This document shows positions 15,650 through 24,635 of a DNA stretch of 64,000 nt, in pieces. The notes beneath the pieces were generated by a model. The model saw only the letters and a program-made list of their open reading frames with translations. It did no database searches and was not told the DNA's origin. The translations under genes and the position numbers were made by a program. Position 1 is the stretch's first letter. Each line of letters starts with the position of its first letter. Source of the stretch: Paenirhizobium daejeonense (GTDB lineage Bacteria; Pseudomonadota; Alphaproteobacteria; Rhizobiales; Rhizobiaceae); contig NZ_JACLAL010000001.1 in assembly GCF_014280875.1 (NCBI RefSeq), positions 248,001 through 312,000 on the forward strand. The letters are read 5' to 3'.

Positions 15650-16788
15650 GGGGCATCTCCGTGATGGGCTTTGCTATCCGCGCCCATATTGCCAGCTGAC
15701 AGCCTGTCGATGGCGTCCCTGAGCCGCCGGAGATCGCCATGACCGCTGCTTTCGGATGAAACGCCTTCGATCTTCCCCGATGCGAGCGTTTCCGCATGGT
15801 CGACGAGATCGGCAAGTGGACGGATCAAAACTGCCCGCAGGACTACGGTGACGATCGAGAAGACGAAGATGCCTCCGACGGCGGCAATGATCGCTGCCAT
15901 CGCGATTGACCGCAGAAAACCGCTTTCGATCGTGGAGAAATCGCGAACAATGAAGATTGTCCCGATCATCCGGCCGGAATAGTCCAGAAGCGGCTGCGCG
16001 AAAGTCCCGTATCTGTGGTCGTCAAGCTCCACCATGGCGGATGTCGGCTCGCGGGAAAGACCGATGGCGCGGCGGTCGTAGAGCTTCTGGAAAAGCGCGG
16101 TGTCGGTTGCCGATTCGATGGCAAGTCCGGCGCCTTCGGCCTTCACGGTGCTGTCCTTCGGGGTGATGCCGGTCATCGCCGGGCTGAGGAACAGGGCGTA
16201 ATCGGCGCCCGATGCAGACTTGGCGATTTCCAGCAGTGCTTTGAGGTCGACGCCGACTTCCACCGTGCCGACCAGTGTTTCGCCCTCCAGCATCGGGGCG
16301 ACCGCGCGCAGGCTGAGACCGGCAAGCCCGACCTCCAGCCCCTTCTGAAGGATATGGCTGCGGTTGGCGGCAAGGATCATCGGGCGGATTGTCGAAAGAT
16401 CCTGCCCGAAATTCTTCGGATCCTGCACGCGCAGGAAGCTCTTGATGTCGCTCGTGTGGAAATGCAGCATGTTGACGCCGGCTTCGCTGGCCAGCGCGTC
16501 ATAGGTGGGTTTCAGAAGCGAGGTCAGTCCGTCCCGGTCCCCTTGCTTCATCAGATTGAGGACGAGCGGGTCCTTCGCGATCCGGTCGGCATGGGTTGCC
16601 GAAAGGCTGGCCGATTGCGCCATCGACGAGGTGAGCAGCAGGGCGGTTGCCTGCATTTCGTCGGCCTTGGCGGCTTCAAGCTGCTGGCGAGTGCCATCGA
16701 CCACGATGTAGCCCCCCAGTCCGAGAATGATGGTGAGCAGGATCGCGGTCACGAGTGAGAGAGATCGGTCGAGGGTCATAGATGGCAT
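15646..16788 (-). CDS. Cache-HAMP transmembrane sensor without output domain
   Basis: 380 residues from the ATG at 16788; another ATG lies at 16779. TM1 spans about 9-30. The periplasmic region (31-292) resembles a double Cache type 3 sensor: NMLHFHTSDIKSFLRVQDP (106-124), NFGQDLSTIRPMILAANRS and the GLEVGLAGLSLRAVAPM block (150-166). TM2 (294-320) leads into a HAMP-like segment (about 318-367, RPLADLVDHAETLASG). The protein then ends with a short tail. No kinase, methyl-accepting, GGDEF or phosphatase domain follows. The only partner in the unit is the ligand-gated channel homologue, whose start overlaps its stop. Confidence 0.82.
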   Translation of the reverse strand: MPSMTLDRSLSLVTAILLTIILGLGGYIVVDGTRQQLEAAKADEMQATALLLTSSMAQSASLSATHADRIAKDPLVLNLMKQGDRDGLTSLLKPTYDALASEAGVNMLHFHTSDIKSFLRVQDPKNFGQDLSTIRPMILAANRSHILQKGLEVGLAGLSLRAVAPMLEGETLVGTVEVGVDLKALLEIAKSASGADYALFLSPAMTGITPKDSTVKAEGAGLAIESATDTALFQKLYDRRAIGLSREPTSAMVELDDHRYGTFAQPLLDYSGRMIGTIFIVRDFSTIESGFLRSIAMAAIIAAVGGIFVFSIVTVVLRAVLIRPLADLVDHAETLASGKIEGVSSESSGHGDLRRLRDAIDRLSAGNMGADSKAHHGDAP

Positions 16789-16928
16789 CCGGGATCGCAG
16801 TAATCCCAATGAGGTACGGCAATCCGGGCGGCGCTGTATCGCCCAAGTTTGGGTGGATCGGCTTGCCGCTGAACGCCTTCCGGCTGGCAGGAGGAGAGGT
16901 GTTCGAAGAGGGAGCTTCAGCAAAAGAT

Positions 16929-16944
16929 TTGACGTTTACGTAAA
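16929..16944. promoter_or_regulatory. near-palindromic operator, LiuR-like (TTnACGTwwACGTnAA)
   Basis: TTGACGTTTACGTAAA lies 89 bases upstream of the acyl-CoA dehydrogenase ATG. It fits the dyad TTnACGTwwACGTnAA, which resembles the operator of MerR-family LiuR regulators of branched-chain and fatty acid catabolism. A perfect version occurs at 40827-40842. Regulator identity is inferred. Confidence 0.5.
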
Positions 16945-17032
16945 AATAAACTAGCCAAAAGACCAGTTGCGGGATCCTTTCCGGGGGTGGAGAAAGGGTC
17001 CGATGGGGCAACGGCAAAGCAGGAGGCTGTCC

Positions 17033-18823
17033 ATGTACAAGGCACCGGTTGAGGAAATCGCTTTCACGCTGAAACACGTGGCGGGCATGGCCGATGCGCT
17101 GGAAGAGGGGCAGTTGGGTGATCTCAGCGACGATCTGGTGGAGGCCATCCTTGAAGAGGCCGGCCGCTTCGCCAGCGATGAAGTCGCGCCGCTTGCCGAA
17201 ATCGGCGACAGGCAGGGCGCGCGTCTCGTGGACGGCAAGGTCGAGGTGCCGGATGGCTGGGCGGATCTCTATCGTCACTGGGCAGAGGGCGGCTGGAATT
17301 CGCTCGTCGCTTCGACCGCTTATGGTGGGCAGGGCCTGCCGCACATGCTGAACGTCGCGGCACTCGAAATGTGGAATTCTGGCTCCATGGCCTTCGCGCT
17401 CGGTCCGACGCTGACCATGGGTGCCGTCGAGGCCCTGACGGCTCACGGCAGCGCCGAACTCAAGGAAAAATACCTGCACAAGATGGTCTCCGGCGAATGG
17501 ACCGGCACCATGAACCTGACCGAACCCCATGCCGGTTCGGACCTCGGCGTGATGAAGACCCGCGCCGAGCGCCGTGACGACGGCACCTATCGCATTTTCG
17601 GCCAGAAGATCTTCATCACCTGGGGCGAGCACGAAATCACCCGCAACATCGTCCATCTGGTTCTGGCCCGCCTGCCGGATGCGCCAGCCGGCACGCGGGG
17701 CATCTCGCTCTTCCTCGTGCCGAAATTTCTCGTTAATGACGATGGTTCGTTGGGGGCCCGCAACGATCTCCATTGCCATTCGCTGGAACACAAGCTCGGC
17801 ATCCATGGCTCGCCCACCTGCACCATGATCTATGGCGATGGCCGCTACGGCGATGAAGCCGGAGCGATCGGCTACCTGATCGGCGAGGAGAACAAGGGCC
17901 TCGCCTGCATGTTCACCATGATGAACAATGCCCGTCTGGCTGTCGGCATGCAGGGCGTGGCGATTTGCGAGGCCGCCACCCAGAAGGCGGTGGCTTTCGC
18001 GAAGGAACGCACGCAGGGCAAGGCCCCGGGTTGGTCGGGTTCAGGCCAGACCGGGGGAATGAGCCCGATCATCGAGCATCCCGATGTCGCTCGCATGCTG
18101 GTGACGATGAAGGCGCTGACCCAGGGCGCGCGCGCCATCTGCTACACCTGCGCCCACGCAACCGACATGGCCCATCACGCGCGGGCGGACCGCGCCGCCC
18201 ACTGGCAGGAGCGCGCGGCGCTACTCACCCCGATTGCCAAGTCCTTCGCCACCGATGCCGGCGTCGATGTCGCATCGCTCGGTATTCAGGTTCATGGCGG
18301 CATGGGCTTCATCGAGGAAACGGGTGCAGCCCGTTACCTGCGTGATGCCCGCATCGCCCCGATCTATGAAGGCACCAACGGTATTCAGGCAATCGACCTC
18401 GTCACCCGCAAACTGCCGCTGTCGAACGGCGACCACGTCAGGGGCTTCATCACCGAACTCAGGGAAATCGTCTCCTCCGTTCGTGGCTTGAACCGGGACG
18501 ATTTCGGCACCACGGCCGACCGTCTGGAGGCGAGCCTTGCTGATCTCGATGAGGCGACCGAATGGCTGCTCGTCCGGATCGCCGAGGGCAACACCGCCGC
18601 AGCACTTGCGGGCGCCACCCCTTACCAGCGGCTGTTCGGCCTGGCGCTGACGGGTGCCTATCTCGCCAAGGGCGCGCTCGCCGACGCTGAAACCGGCGGT
18701 TTTGAACGTGTTGCGCTTTGCCGCTTTGCCGCCGAAAACCTGATTGCCGAAACGGCCGCGCTGAAGGATCGCGTGATCAACGGTGAAGCGAGCCTGACGG
18801 CCGCTCGTGCACTTCTCGGCTAG
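17033..18823 (+). CDS. acyl-CoA dehydrogenase, DmdC-like long form
   Basis: 596 residues from the ATG at 17033, which has a strong AGGAGG at 17021-17026. It has an N-terminal acyl-CoA dehydrogenase domain (MYKAPVEEIAFTLKHVAGM), a middle domain with GEWTGTMNLTEPHAGSDLG and a FAD domain with QVHGGMGFIEETG and YEGTNGIQAIDL. An extra C-terminal domain of about 130 residues follows. This long form matches the family annotated as 3-methylmercaptopropionyl-CoA dehydrogenase (DmdC), although many members act on other acyl-CoAs. A LiuR-like dyad lies in its promoter. A crotonase follows 195 bases downstream. Confidence 0.88.
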   Translation: MYKAPVEEIAFTLKHVAGMADALEEGQLGDLSDDLVEAILEEAGRFASDEVAPLAEIGDRQGARLVDGKVEVPDGWADLYRHWAEGGWNSLVASTAYGGQGLPHMLNVAALEMWNSGSMAFALGPTLTMGAVEALTAHGSAELKEKYLHKMVSGEWTGTMNLTEPHAGSDLGVMKTRAERRDDGTYRIFGQKIFITWGEHEITRNIVHLVLARLPDAPAGTRGISLFLVPKFLVNDDGSLGARNDLHCHSLEHKLGIHGSPTCTMIYGDGRYGDEAGAIGYLIGEENKGLACMFTMMNNARLAVGMQGVAICEAATQKAVAFAKERTQGKAPGWSGSGQTGGMSPIIEHPDVARMLVTMKALTQGARAICYTCAHATDMAHHARADRAAHWQERAALLTPIAKSFATDAGVDVASLGIQVHGGMGFIEETGAARYLRDARIAPIYEGTNGIQAIDLVTRKLPLSNGDHVRGFITELREIVSSVRGLNRDDFGTTADRLEASLADLDEATEWLLVRIAEGNTAAALAGATPYQRLFGLALTGAYLAKGALADAETGGFERVALCRFAAENLIAETAALKDRVINGEASLTAARALLG

Positions 18824-18839
18824 TACCCGTCTCCAGCCC

Positions 18840-18960
18840 TTCCCTACAAAAGGGGCAGGGGCTTGGCCTCCGTCACCGTTTTGATCCGGTTGGGGCGCAG
18901 GACGGTTCCTAAGGCTCTCCCCCACCTGCGGGAGAGAGGACCGGCAGGCCGGAGCGGGAG
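18840..18960. repeat. possible intergenic palindromic repeat
   Basis: The spacer between the dehydrogenase and the crotonase holds a CTCTCCC/GGGAGAG hairpin at 18915-18936 and a CCGGCAGGCCGG palindrome at 18941-18952. The base pattern is like short dispersed intergenic repeats of rhizobia. Only one copy is in the window, so repetition is not shown. Confidence 0.35.
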
Positions 18961-19018
18961 TTTTCGTTTGAATCAGCCTCCCTTAATCGGGAATGCAACG
19001 CCAACTGGGAAAGATTTT

Positions 19019-19777
19019 ATGACTGACCATATCCTGATCGAACGCCCCGAGGCCTATCCCGGTGTTCTGGTGATCCGCTTCAACCGCCCGGAAAAGAAGA
19101 ACGCCATCACCAGGGCGATGTACCAGAAGATGACCGCCGGTCTTCTCGAAGGCGAGACGGATCCGGCGATCCGGACCATTGCGCTGCTGGGAACGGAAGG
19201 CTGTTTCTCCGCCGGTAACGACATGGCCGACTTCCTCGCCTATGCCATGGCCGGAACCGTCGATCAGCCGGCGGCCTTCGAGGTGCTGAAGGCGATCTGG
19301 AGCGTGTCGAAGCCGGTTGTCTCGGGCGTTGATGGTCTTGCCATCGGCATCGGCACGACCATCAACATGCATTGCGACATGACGATTGCCTCCGAACGCA
19401 GCCTGTTCAAGACCCCGTTCGTCGATCTCGCTCTGGTGCCGGAAGCCGGCTCCAGCCTGCTTGCGCCTCGCATGATGGGGCAGCAGCGGGCGTTTGCCCT
19501 GCTCGCCGCAGGTGAAGGCTTCTCCGCCGCCGAGGCGAAAGATGCCGGCCTGATCTGGAAGATCGTTGCCCCCGAAGCCGTCGAGCCAGAGACCTTGAAG
19601 CTTGCAGCCTCGCTGGCCGCCAAGCCGCCGGAAGCCATGCGCATCACCCGCGACCTGCTGCGCGGCGACCGTGGCGCACTGCTCGCCCGCATGGAAGAGG
19701 AACTCACCTATTTCATAGAACGCCTGAAGAGCGCCGAGGCCATGGCCTCTTTCCAGAGCTTCATGAAGGGGCGCTGA
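19019..19777 (+). CDS. enoyl-CoA hydratase/isomerase family protein
   Basis: 252 residues of crotonase fold from the ATG at 19019 (GGGAAAG just upstream). Oxyanion-hole motifs are EKKNAITRAMY and the GCFSAGNDMADF stretch; the second is in SGVDGLAIGIGTTI. In canonical hydratases two Glu act in catalysis. Here the second region reads FVDLALVPEAGSSLLAPR, keeping a Glu at the usual place, while the first is replaced in the GIGTTINMHCDM segment. An isomerase or thioester hydrolase role is therefore possible. It lies downstream of the DmdC-like dehydrogenase and may take the next step of the same acyl-CoA pathway. Confidence 0.85.
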   Translation: MTDHILIERPEAYPGVLVIRFNRPEKKNAITRAMYQKMTAGLLEGETDPAIRTIALLGTEGCFSAGNDMADFLAYAMAGTVDQPAAFEVLKAIWSVSKPVVSGVDGLAIGIGTTINMHCDMTIASERSLFKTPFVDLALVPEAGSSLLAPRMMGQQRAFALLAAGEGFSAAEAKDAGLIWKIVAPEAVEPETLKLAASLAAKPPEAMRITRDLLRGDRGALLARMEEELTYFIERLKSAEAMASFQSFMKGR

Positions 19778-19899
19778 TAAATCCCAGACAGATGACGTGA
19801 GAATACAGGGGACAAGGCGAGACCATAATCTCGCCTCTTGGTGTTTCTTTAATCACTGGCGGTCTCTTATCGCCGGAGGAAAAACGGAGGAGCCGAACG

Positions 19900-20196
19900 G
19901 TGAAGATTTCAGCTGGAAGCCTCGCCCTCGCATTGATCGTGACCGCCACCGCCATGCTGGAGCCGCTGACGGCGGCCGTGGCTTTTGCCCAGAGCGGCGG
20001 CACCATCGTCAACAGCCAGTCCAACCGGCCGAAGCCGCAGCCCGGTGTGCGTCCGCAACGCTATTATTGCGCGGTCGATCCGCCGGCCAGCGCCAAGATC
20101 AGCGGACAGTTCACTTGCCCGGCCGAGCCCGGTCGCGTTGGCGGCCGTTGCCGCTGCGCCAACGTCACAGGCTCGGGTACGCTCTACACCTATTGA
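19900..20196 (+). CDS. small secreted protein of unknown function
   Basis: 98 residues. It starts at GTG 19900 with a good CGGAGGAG upstream. A signal peptide (1-31, ending AFAQ) leads to a mature protein of about 67 residues with four Cys (YYCAVDPP, FTCPAEPG, GRCRCANV). They probably form two disulfides in the periplasm. The domain is compact and ends GSGTLYTY. No family recognised. It is convergent with the RNA methyltransferase gene, only 8 bases away. Confidence 0.7.
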   Translation: MKISAGSLALALIVTATAMLEPLTAAVAFAQSGGTIVNSQSNRPKPQPGVRPQRYYCAVDPPASAKISGQFTCPAEPGRVGGRCRCANVTGSGTLYTY

Positions 20197-20204
20197 GCGA
20201 AGGT

Positions 20205-21458
20205 TCAGCTCCTGCTGAGCGTTGCCACGACTTCGACATGCGGCGACCACAGGAACTGGTCGATCGGCGTCACGCTGTCGATGCGGTAACCGCCGGCTGT
20301 CAGCAGCGCGAGATCGCGGGCAAGCGAGAGCGGATTGCAGCTCACGGCCACGATCTTCTTGACGGTGGAGCGCGCGAGTTCCTTGCACTGCGCCTCGGCG
20401 CCGGCGCGCGGCGGGTCGAAGACCACGGCGTCGAAGGTCTTGAGTTCGGCGGTCATCAGCGGCCGGCGGAAAAGATCGCGCTTCTCGACCTTGACGGGCT
20501 TCAGCCCCTGCGTGTTGCGTGCGGCGAAGTCGAGCGCCTTCAGCGCCTTTTCCTCGCTCTCAACCGCGAGCACCTGCCCGGTGCGGGCGAGCCTGAGCGC
20601 AAACGTGCCGACGCCGGCGAAGAGATCGGCGACGCGCTTGGCCTTGCCGACATGCTGAAGCGTCAGCTGCGCCATGGCTTCCTCGGCGGCGATGGTGGCC
20701 TGGGTGAAGGCGCCGGGCGGCGGAAAAACGGCGACGCCGGAAAAATCGAGAACCGGTTTCTGCTGTTCGATCACGACTTCGCTATTAAACGAGACGCGGG
20801 CTATGCCGCGCATCGCAAGCACCGTTTCCGTGATGGCGCGGCGTTCCTTGTCGGCGAGCGTCTTGATGCCATCCAGCGCGATATCGAGACCGGAAAGCGT
20901 TTCGATCACCGTCATCCGGAAGGGCTCGGCATTGGTCGTGGCGGCCCAACCGATCTTCTTCAGTGCATCGAGCCTCGACAGGATGCCTGCCGAGGCGATG
21001 GGACATTCCTCGATGGCGACGATGTGGTGGCTTTCCGCCTGGTTGAAGCCGATCAGCAGTTCCTTCTCGGTTCGCCGTGCTGCAAACACCACACGCCGAC
21101 GCTGGCCCGGATCGGCTTCGATGATCTCGTTAACCGGCACGTCGATGCCTTTGGACTTCAGCGCTGAGACGACGAGCGACCGTTTGAAGGCATTGTAGGC
21201 GGGTTTGGCCATATGCTGCAGCGAACAGCCACCGCAGCTTCCTCCGACACCGTCAGGGCCAAAATGGCGACACGCGGGTGCGATGCGTTCGCTTGATGTC
21301 TCGGTATAGGAGATGATCGTGCCCTGGTTCTTGATGCGGGCGATGGCGAGCTTTTCACCGGGCAGCGAGAAGGGAACGTAAATTGGTCCGGCTGCGCCAT
21401 GGGCGATGCCGTCTCCCTGCGCGCCGAGGCTGTCGATGGTGACGGTTTCCGTACTCAT
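20205..21458 (-). CDS. TrmA/RlmD-family RNA uracil-C5 methyltransferase
   Basis: 417 residues from the ATG at 21458. An N-terminal TRAM-like region begins TVTIDSLGAQGDGIA. The iron-sulfur motif follows (CRHFGPDGVGGSCGGCSLQH, residues about 63-82). The Rossmann SAM site is DLFAGVGTFALRLA. The DPPRAGA motif (about 345) and the catalytic Cys of VSCNPLSLARDL near the C-terminus complete the RumA/TrmA signature. It methylates uracil C5 in rRNA or tRNA using SAM; which site cannot be told. Its start overlaps the tlyA stop by 4 bases. Confidence 0.9.
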   Translation of the reverse strand: MSTETVTIDSLGAQGDGIAHGAAGPIYVPFSLPGEKLAIARIKNQGTIISYTETSSERIAPACRHFGPDGVGGSCGGCSLQHMAKPAYNAFKRSLVVSALKSKGIDVPVNEIIEADPGQRRRVVFAARRTEKELLIGFNQAESHHIVAIEECPIASAGILSRLDALKKIGWAATTNAEPFRMTVIETLSGLDIALDGIKTLADKERRAITETVLAMRGIARVSFNSEVVIEQQKPVLDFSGVAVFPPPGAFTQATIAAEEAMAQLTLQHVGKAKRVADLFAGVGTFALRLARTGQVLAVESEEKALKALDFAARNTQGLKPVKVEKRDLFRRPLMTAELKTFDAVVFDPPRAGAEAQCKELARSTVKKIVAVSCNPLSLARDLALLTAGGYRIDSVTPIDQFLWSPHVEVVATLSRS

Positions 21459-22219
21459 TCCTCGTCCTCCGGCTTGCGGCCCGCCAGCAGGAACTCCTCG
21501 TTGCCGTCGCCGCCCGCAATGGGCGAGGGGATGAGACCGAGGCTTTCCCAGCCCATGTCTTCGACAAGCCAGCGCTCCAGTTCGGCGGCGACGAGAGGTG
21601 CGCTTTCCGGCTCTTTGAGGAGGCCAGCCTTGCTGATCGCATCGCGGCCCGCCTCGAACTGCGGTTTGACCAGCAGCAGGCAGTGGCTGCCCGGTTCGGC
21701 CAGATCGAGAGCGGGTGCGAGCGCCAGCTTCAGCGAGATGAACGATACGTCCGATACGATGAAGTCGATGGGTCGGTCGTCGATGTCCTCGGGCTCGAGG
21801 TAGCGGGCGTTCAGACCCTCTATATTGGTCACGCGCTCGTCGCTCGCCAGCCGCGGATGAAACTGCCCATGGCCGACATCGATCGATGTCACATGGCCCG
21901 CGCCGCGCTTCAGCAGGACCTCGGTGAAGCCGCCGGTCGAGGCCCCGACATCGAGACATTCGCGTCCCTCAGGGTCGAGCTTGAAATGGTCGAGACCCGC
22001 GACGAGCTTCAGTGCGGCACGCGACACGTAGTCCTGTGCCGGATCGTCGATCGAGAATTCATGATCGGCCGAAAACACAAGGCTCGGCTTGGTGACGACC
22101 TTGCCGTCGATCTTCACCGTGCCGCGCTGGATCGCGTCGCGGGCGCGCGAGCGGCTGGCGAAGAGGTCGAGGGCGACCAGAAGCTGGTCGAGGCGCTGGG
22201 GTTCGGGCTTTGATGACAT
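21455..22219 (-). CDS. tlyA: TlyA-family rRNA 2'-O-methyltransferase/hemolysin
   Basis: 254 residues. The N-terminal S4 RNA-binding domain (RLDQLLVALDLFASRSRARDA, residues about 9-29) is followed by an FtsJ-like methyltransferase domain. The latter has CLDVGASTGGFTEVLLKRGA as its SAM site and DFIVSDVSFISLK as the catalytic region. TlyA adds ribose methyls to 16S and 23S rRNA cytidines. In many rhizobia it follows dxs directly; here dxs is 11 kb away on the same strand. Confidence 0.92.
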   Translation of the reverse strand: MSSKPEPQRLDQLLVALDLFASRSRARDAIQRGTVKIDGKVVTKPSLVFSADHEFSIDDPAQDYVSRAALKLVAGLDHFKLDPEGRECLDVGASTGGFTEVLLKRGAGHVTSIDVGHGQFHPRLASDERVTNIEGLNARYLEPEDIDDRPIDFIVSDVSFISLKLALAPALDLAEPGSHCLLLVKPQFEAGRDAISKAGLLKEPESAPLVAAELERWLVEDMGWESLGLIPSPIAGGDGNEEFLLAGRKPEDEE

Positions 22220-22542
22220 CGCCTGTCAATGGCGACATGCACGCCGGAGCGCAAGTGCTTTGTTGGGATTCGCCCGCGCAGCGCGCCTGCAAGGGAGATA
22301 AAGTCGGTTGAGACGGTTTGCTGGAACAATCTCCGCCCGCTCGGAAGCATCAACTTTCGTATAGTAGGTATTGGAAATTTAGAGAATTTTTATTCATGTC
22401 GGATAGATACACCGATGGCGCGCAGTCGCCAGGATGCACCGCGATGGATGCGGCGAAGAAGTGCAAGCGGACGCCATGACGTCGAGACCGCGGCGAAGGT
22501 ATTCACCCCGCCGGCAACGGCCGGACCCAGGATAGGCACCGC
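22220..22542. other. intergenic region between tlyA and a chemoreceptor gene
   Basis: 323 bases between divergent genes. The middle (about 22360-22400) is AT-rich and is a likely place for the chemoreceptor promoter. I see no confident promoter, operator, repeat or small gene. Confidence 0.4.
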
Positions 22543-24462
22543 ATGTCGCGCCCGAACATAAAGACCTCCCTCATTGCAATTTTTGTCGCGATCGCACTTA
22601 TCACCAGTGCTTTCGCCTGGCTGACGATCCGTTCGTTTGAAGCCATCGACAAGGCTTCAACAGACGTTTCCGAAAACTGGCTGCCCAGCGTCAAGGCGGC
22701 CAAGGAATTGGAAACCGCGATTTTCGACCTTCGTCTCGGCTATCTCAACCATGTGACTGCGCGTACGCCGGAAGCTATCGCCGAAGCCGACAAGATGGTT
22801 GCAGGTCGGCTGGCGCGGTTTGAAAGCGCGCTCAAGCAATACGAGCCGCTCGTTTCTTCTAAGGAAGAAGGTGACCTGTTGAACCGGATCAGGGATGGCG
22901 TGAACGCTTACAACAAGCGCGGCGCGGATTTGCTGGACCTTTCCCGCAGCAACCGCAATGACGAGGCGCTGGCCGTGTTGGACGACATGCGCAAGATGAT
23001 GCAGCCCATTCTGGGGCTCCTCGAAGGTTTGGTGCAGATCAATGTCGATGGCGCTGCAAAGTCCGTCGCAATCTCCAAGAGCACCTATCATTCGGCTGTC
23101 ATATCGACCTATGTCACGGTCGCCATCGTTTTTGCGATTGTTATAGTAGCAGCGATTTTCGCCATGGTCGGCATTGCCGCGCCCATCCAGAAGATCACCG
23201 AATCCATGCGCCGGCTGGCCGGTGGCGACACGGCGTCGCCGGTACCATTCTCCACGCGCACCGACGAAATTGGCGCCATGGCCGGTGCTGTCCAGATCTT
23301 CCGCGAAGCCGCTATCGAAAACATCCGCCTGTCGCAAGAGGCCGAGGAACAGCGCCGCTCGAACGAGGAACAGCGTGTCGTTCTTCAGCGTCGTGCCGAG
23401 GAAGAAGCTCGCCGCAAGCTGCTCGAAGCCACCAGTGCCCTTGCGGTCGGCATGAAGAGCCTTGCAGGCGGTGACCTTACCTTCCAGATCACCGAACAGG
23501 TTTCCGAGGATTTCGAGGGCCTCAAGGCGGACTTCAACTCGGCAGTGAAACAGCTTGGTGAAACACTGGCCGCCGTCGCCGGTGCGACCCGCACCATTGA
23601 TAACGGTACCCGCGAGATTTCGGCCGGTGCCGAGGATCTGTCGCGCCGTACCGAACAGCAGGCTGCCTCGCTTGAGGAAACGGCTGCCGCGCTCGACCAG
23701 ATCACCGTCAACGTCTCCAACTCCAGCCGGCGGGCCGAAGAGGCCCGTGAAGTCGCGACCAAGGCAACGGCTAGCGCCACCCATTCCGGTGCTGTGGTCT
23801 CTCAAGCGGTAAGTGCCATGAGCCGGATCGAGGACTCATCGAGCCAGATTTCCAACATCATCAGCGTGATTGACGAAATCGCCTTCCAGACCAACCTGCT
23901 GGCCCTCAATGCCGGCGTCGAGGCAGCGCGCGCCGGTGAAGCGGGCAAGGGCTTTGCCGTCGTGGCACAGGAGGTCCGCGAACTCGCCCAGCGTTCGGCC
24001 CAGGCCGCGAAGGAGATCAAGGGTCTCATTCAGAACTCTGCCGGCGAGGTGCAGAACGGTGTCAAGCTGGTTCGCGAGACCGGCGTCGCGCTGAAGTCGA
24101 TCGAGGAGCTCATCCTCATCATCAACGATCACATGAGCGCCATCGCCACCTCGGCACGGGAACAGTCGAACGGTCTGAGCGAGGTTAATACCGCCGTCAA
24201 CCAGATGGACCAGGTGACCCAGCAGAACGCTGCGATGGTCGAGGAATCGAATGCCGCAAGCGCAAGCCTCGCCATGGAAAGCGCGCGCCTGAGCGATCTG
24301 ATAGCCCGCTTCAGGCTGGCTGGCAGCCGTCAGGCTCCGGCCGAGGCATCTCCGGCGATCCGCAGCGCGCCGAAGTCGGCCCCGGCACCGGTCGCCCGCC
24401 GCTCGATGCCCGTGGTTCAGGGTAACACAGCCCTCAAGGCTGACGAGTGGACGGAATTCTGA
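22543..24462 (+). CDS. methyl-accepting chemotaxis protein with W-x-E-F tail
   Basis: 639 residues. TM1 about 7-30 and TM2 about 188-212 enclose a four-helix-bundle ligand-binding domain of about 155 residues. A HAMP domain follows TM2 ([15 protein letters not shown]), with a second HAMP-like region near 300-330. The signalling hairpin is centred at about 443-480 ([24 protein letters not shown] region). The last residues, DEWTEF, form the tethering pentapeptide used by CheR/CheB in receptors of this type. A terminator follows at 24491-24522. Ligand unknown. Confidence 0.93.
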   Translation: MSRPNIKTSLIAIFVAIALITSAFAWLTIRSFEAIDKASTDVSENWLPSVKAAKELETAIFDLRLGYLNHVTARTPEAIAEADKMVAGRLARFESALKQYEPLVSSKEEGDLLNRIRDGVNAYNKRGADLLDLSRSNRNDEALAVLDDMRKMMQPILGLLEGLVQINVDGAAKSVAISKSTYHSAVISTYVTVAIVFAIVIVAAIFAMVGIAAPIQKITESMRRLAGGDTASPVPFSTRTDEIGAMAGAVQIFREAAIENIRLSQEAEEQRRSNEEQRVVLQRRAEEEARRKLLEATSALAVGMKSLAGGDLTFQITEQVSEDFEGLKADFNSAVKQLGETLAAVAGATRTIDNGTREISAGAEDLSRRTEQQAASLEETAAALDQITVNVSNSSRRAEEAREVATKATASATHSGAVVSQAVSAMSRIEDSSSQISNIISVIDEIAFQTNLLALNAGVEAARAGEAGKGFAVVAQEVRELAQRSAQAAKEIKGLIQNSAGEVQNGVKLVRETGVALKSIEELILIINDHMSAIATSAREQSNGLSEVNTAVNQMDQVTQQNAAMVEESNAASASLAMESARLSDLIARFRLAGSRQAPAEASPAIRSAPKSAPAPVARRSMPVVQGNTALKADEWTEF

Positions 24463-24490
24463 GCGCGCTCGAACACGATTGAATAGAGCG

Positions 24491-24522
24491 AAACCCTCCG
24501 GTTCATGGCTGGAGGGTTTTTC
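24491..24522 (+). terminator. terminator after the first chemoreceptor gene
   Basis: AAACCCTCC and GGAGGGTTT pair around an 11-base loop and end in TTTTTC, 29 bases after the stop. Confidence 0.88.
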
Positions 24523-24635
24523 GTTGAAAGGAAGCGAGTGCCTGTGACCTTCCACGATTGACCTTCACGTCTTTGCCCCGCTAACTCGGCGTATCGCGAT
24601 GCGTGTCGCCGGATGGCTCAAAAGGGAGAGAGATG

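Noticed and set aside
20205..21959. A 584-codon reading of the TrmA-family gene
   Set aside because: The added N-terminus lies inside tlyA in another frame; the ATG at 21458 overlaps the tlyA stop by 4 bases and begins at the TRAM-like sequence.
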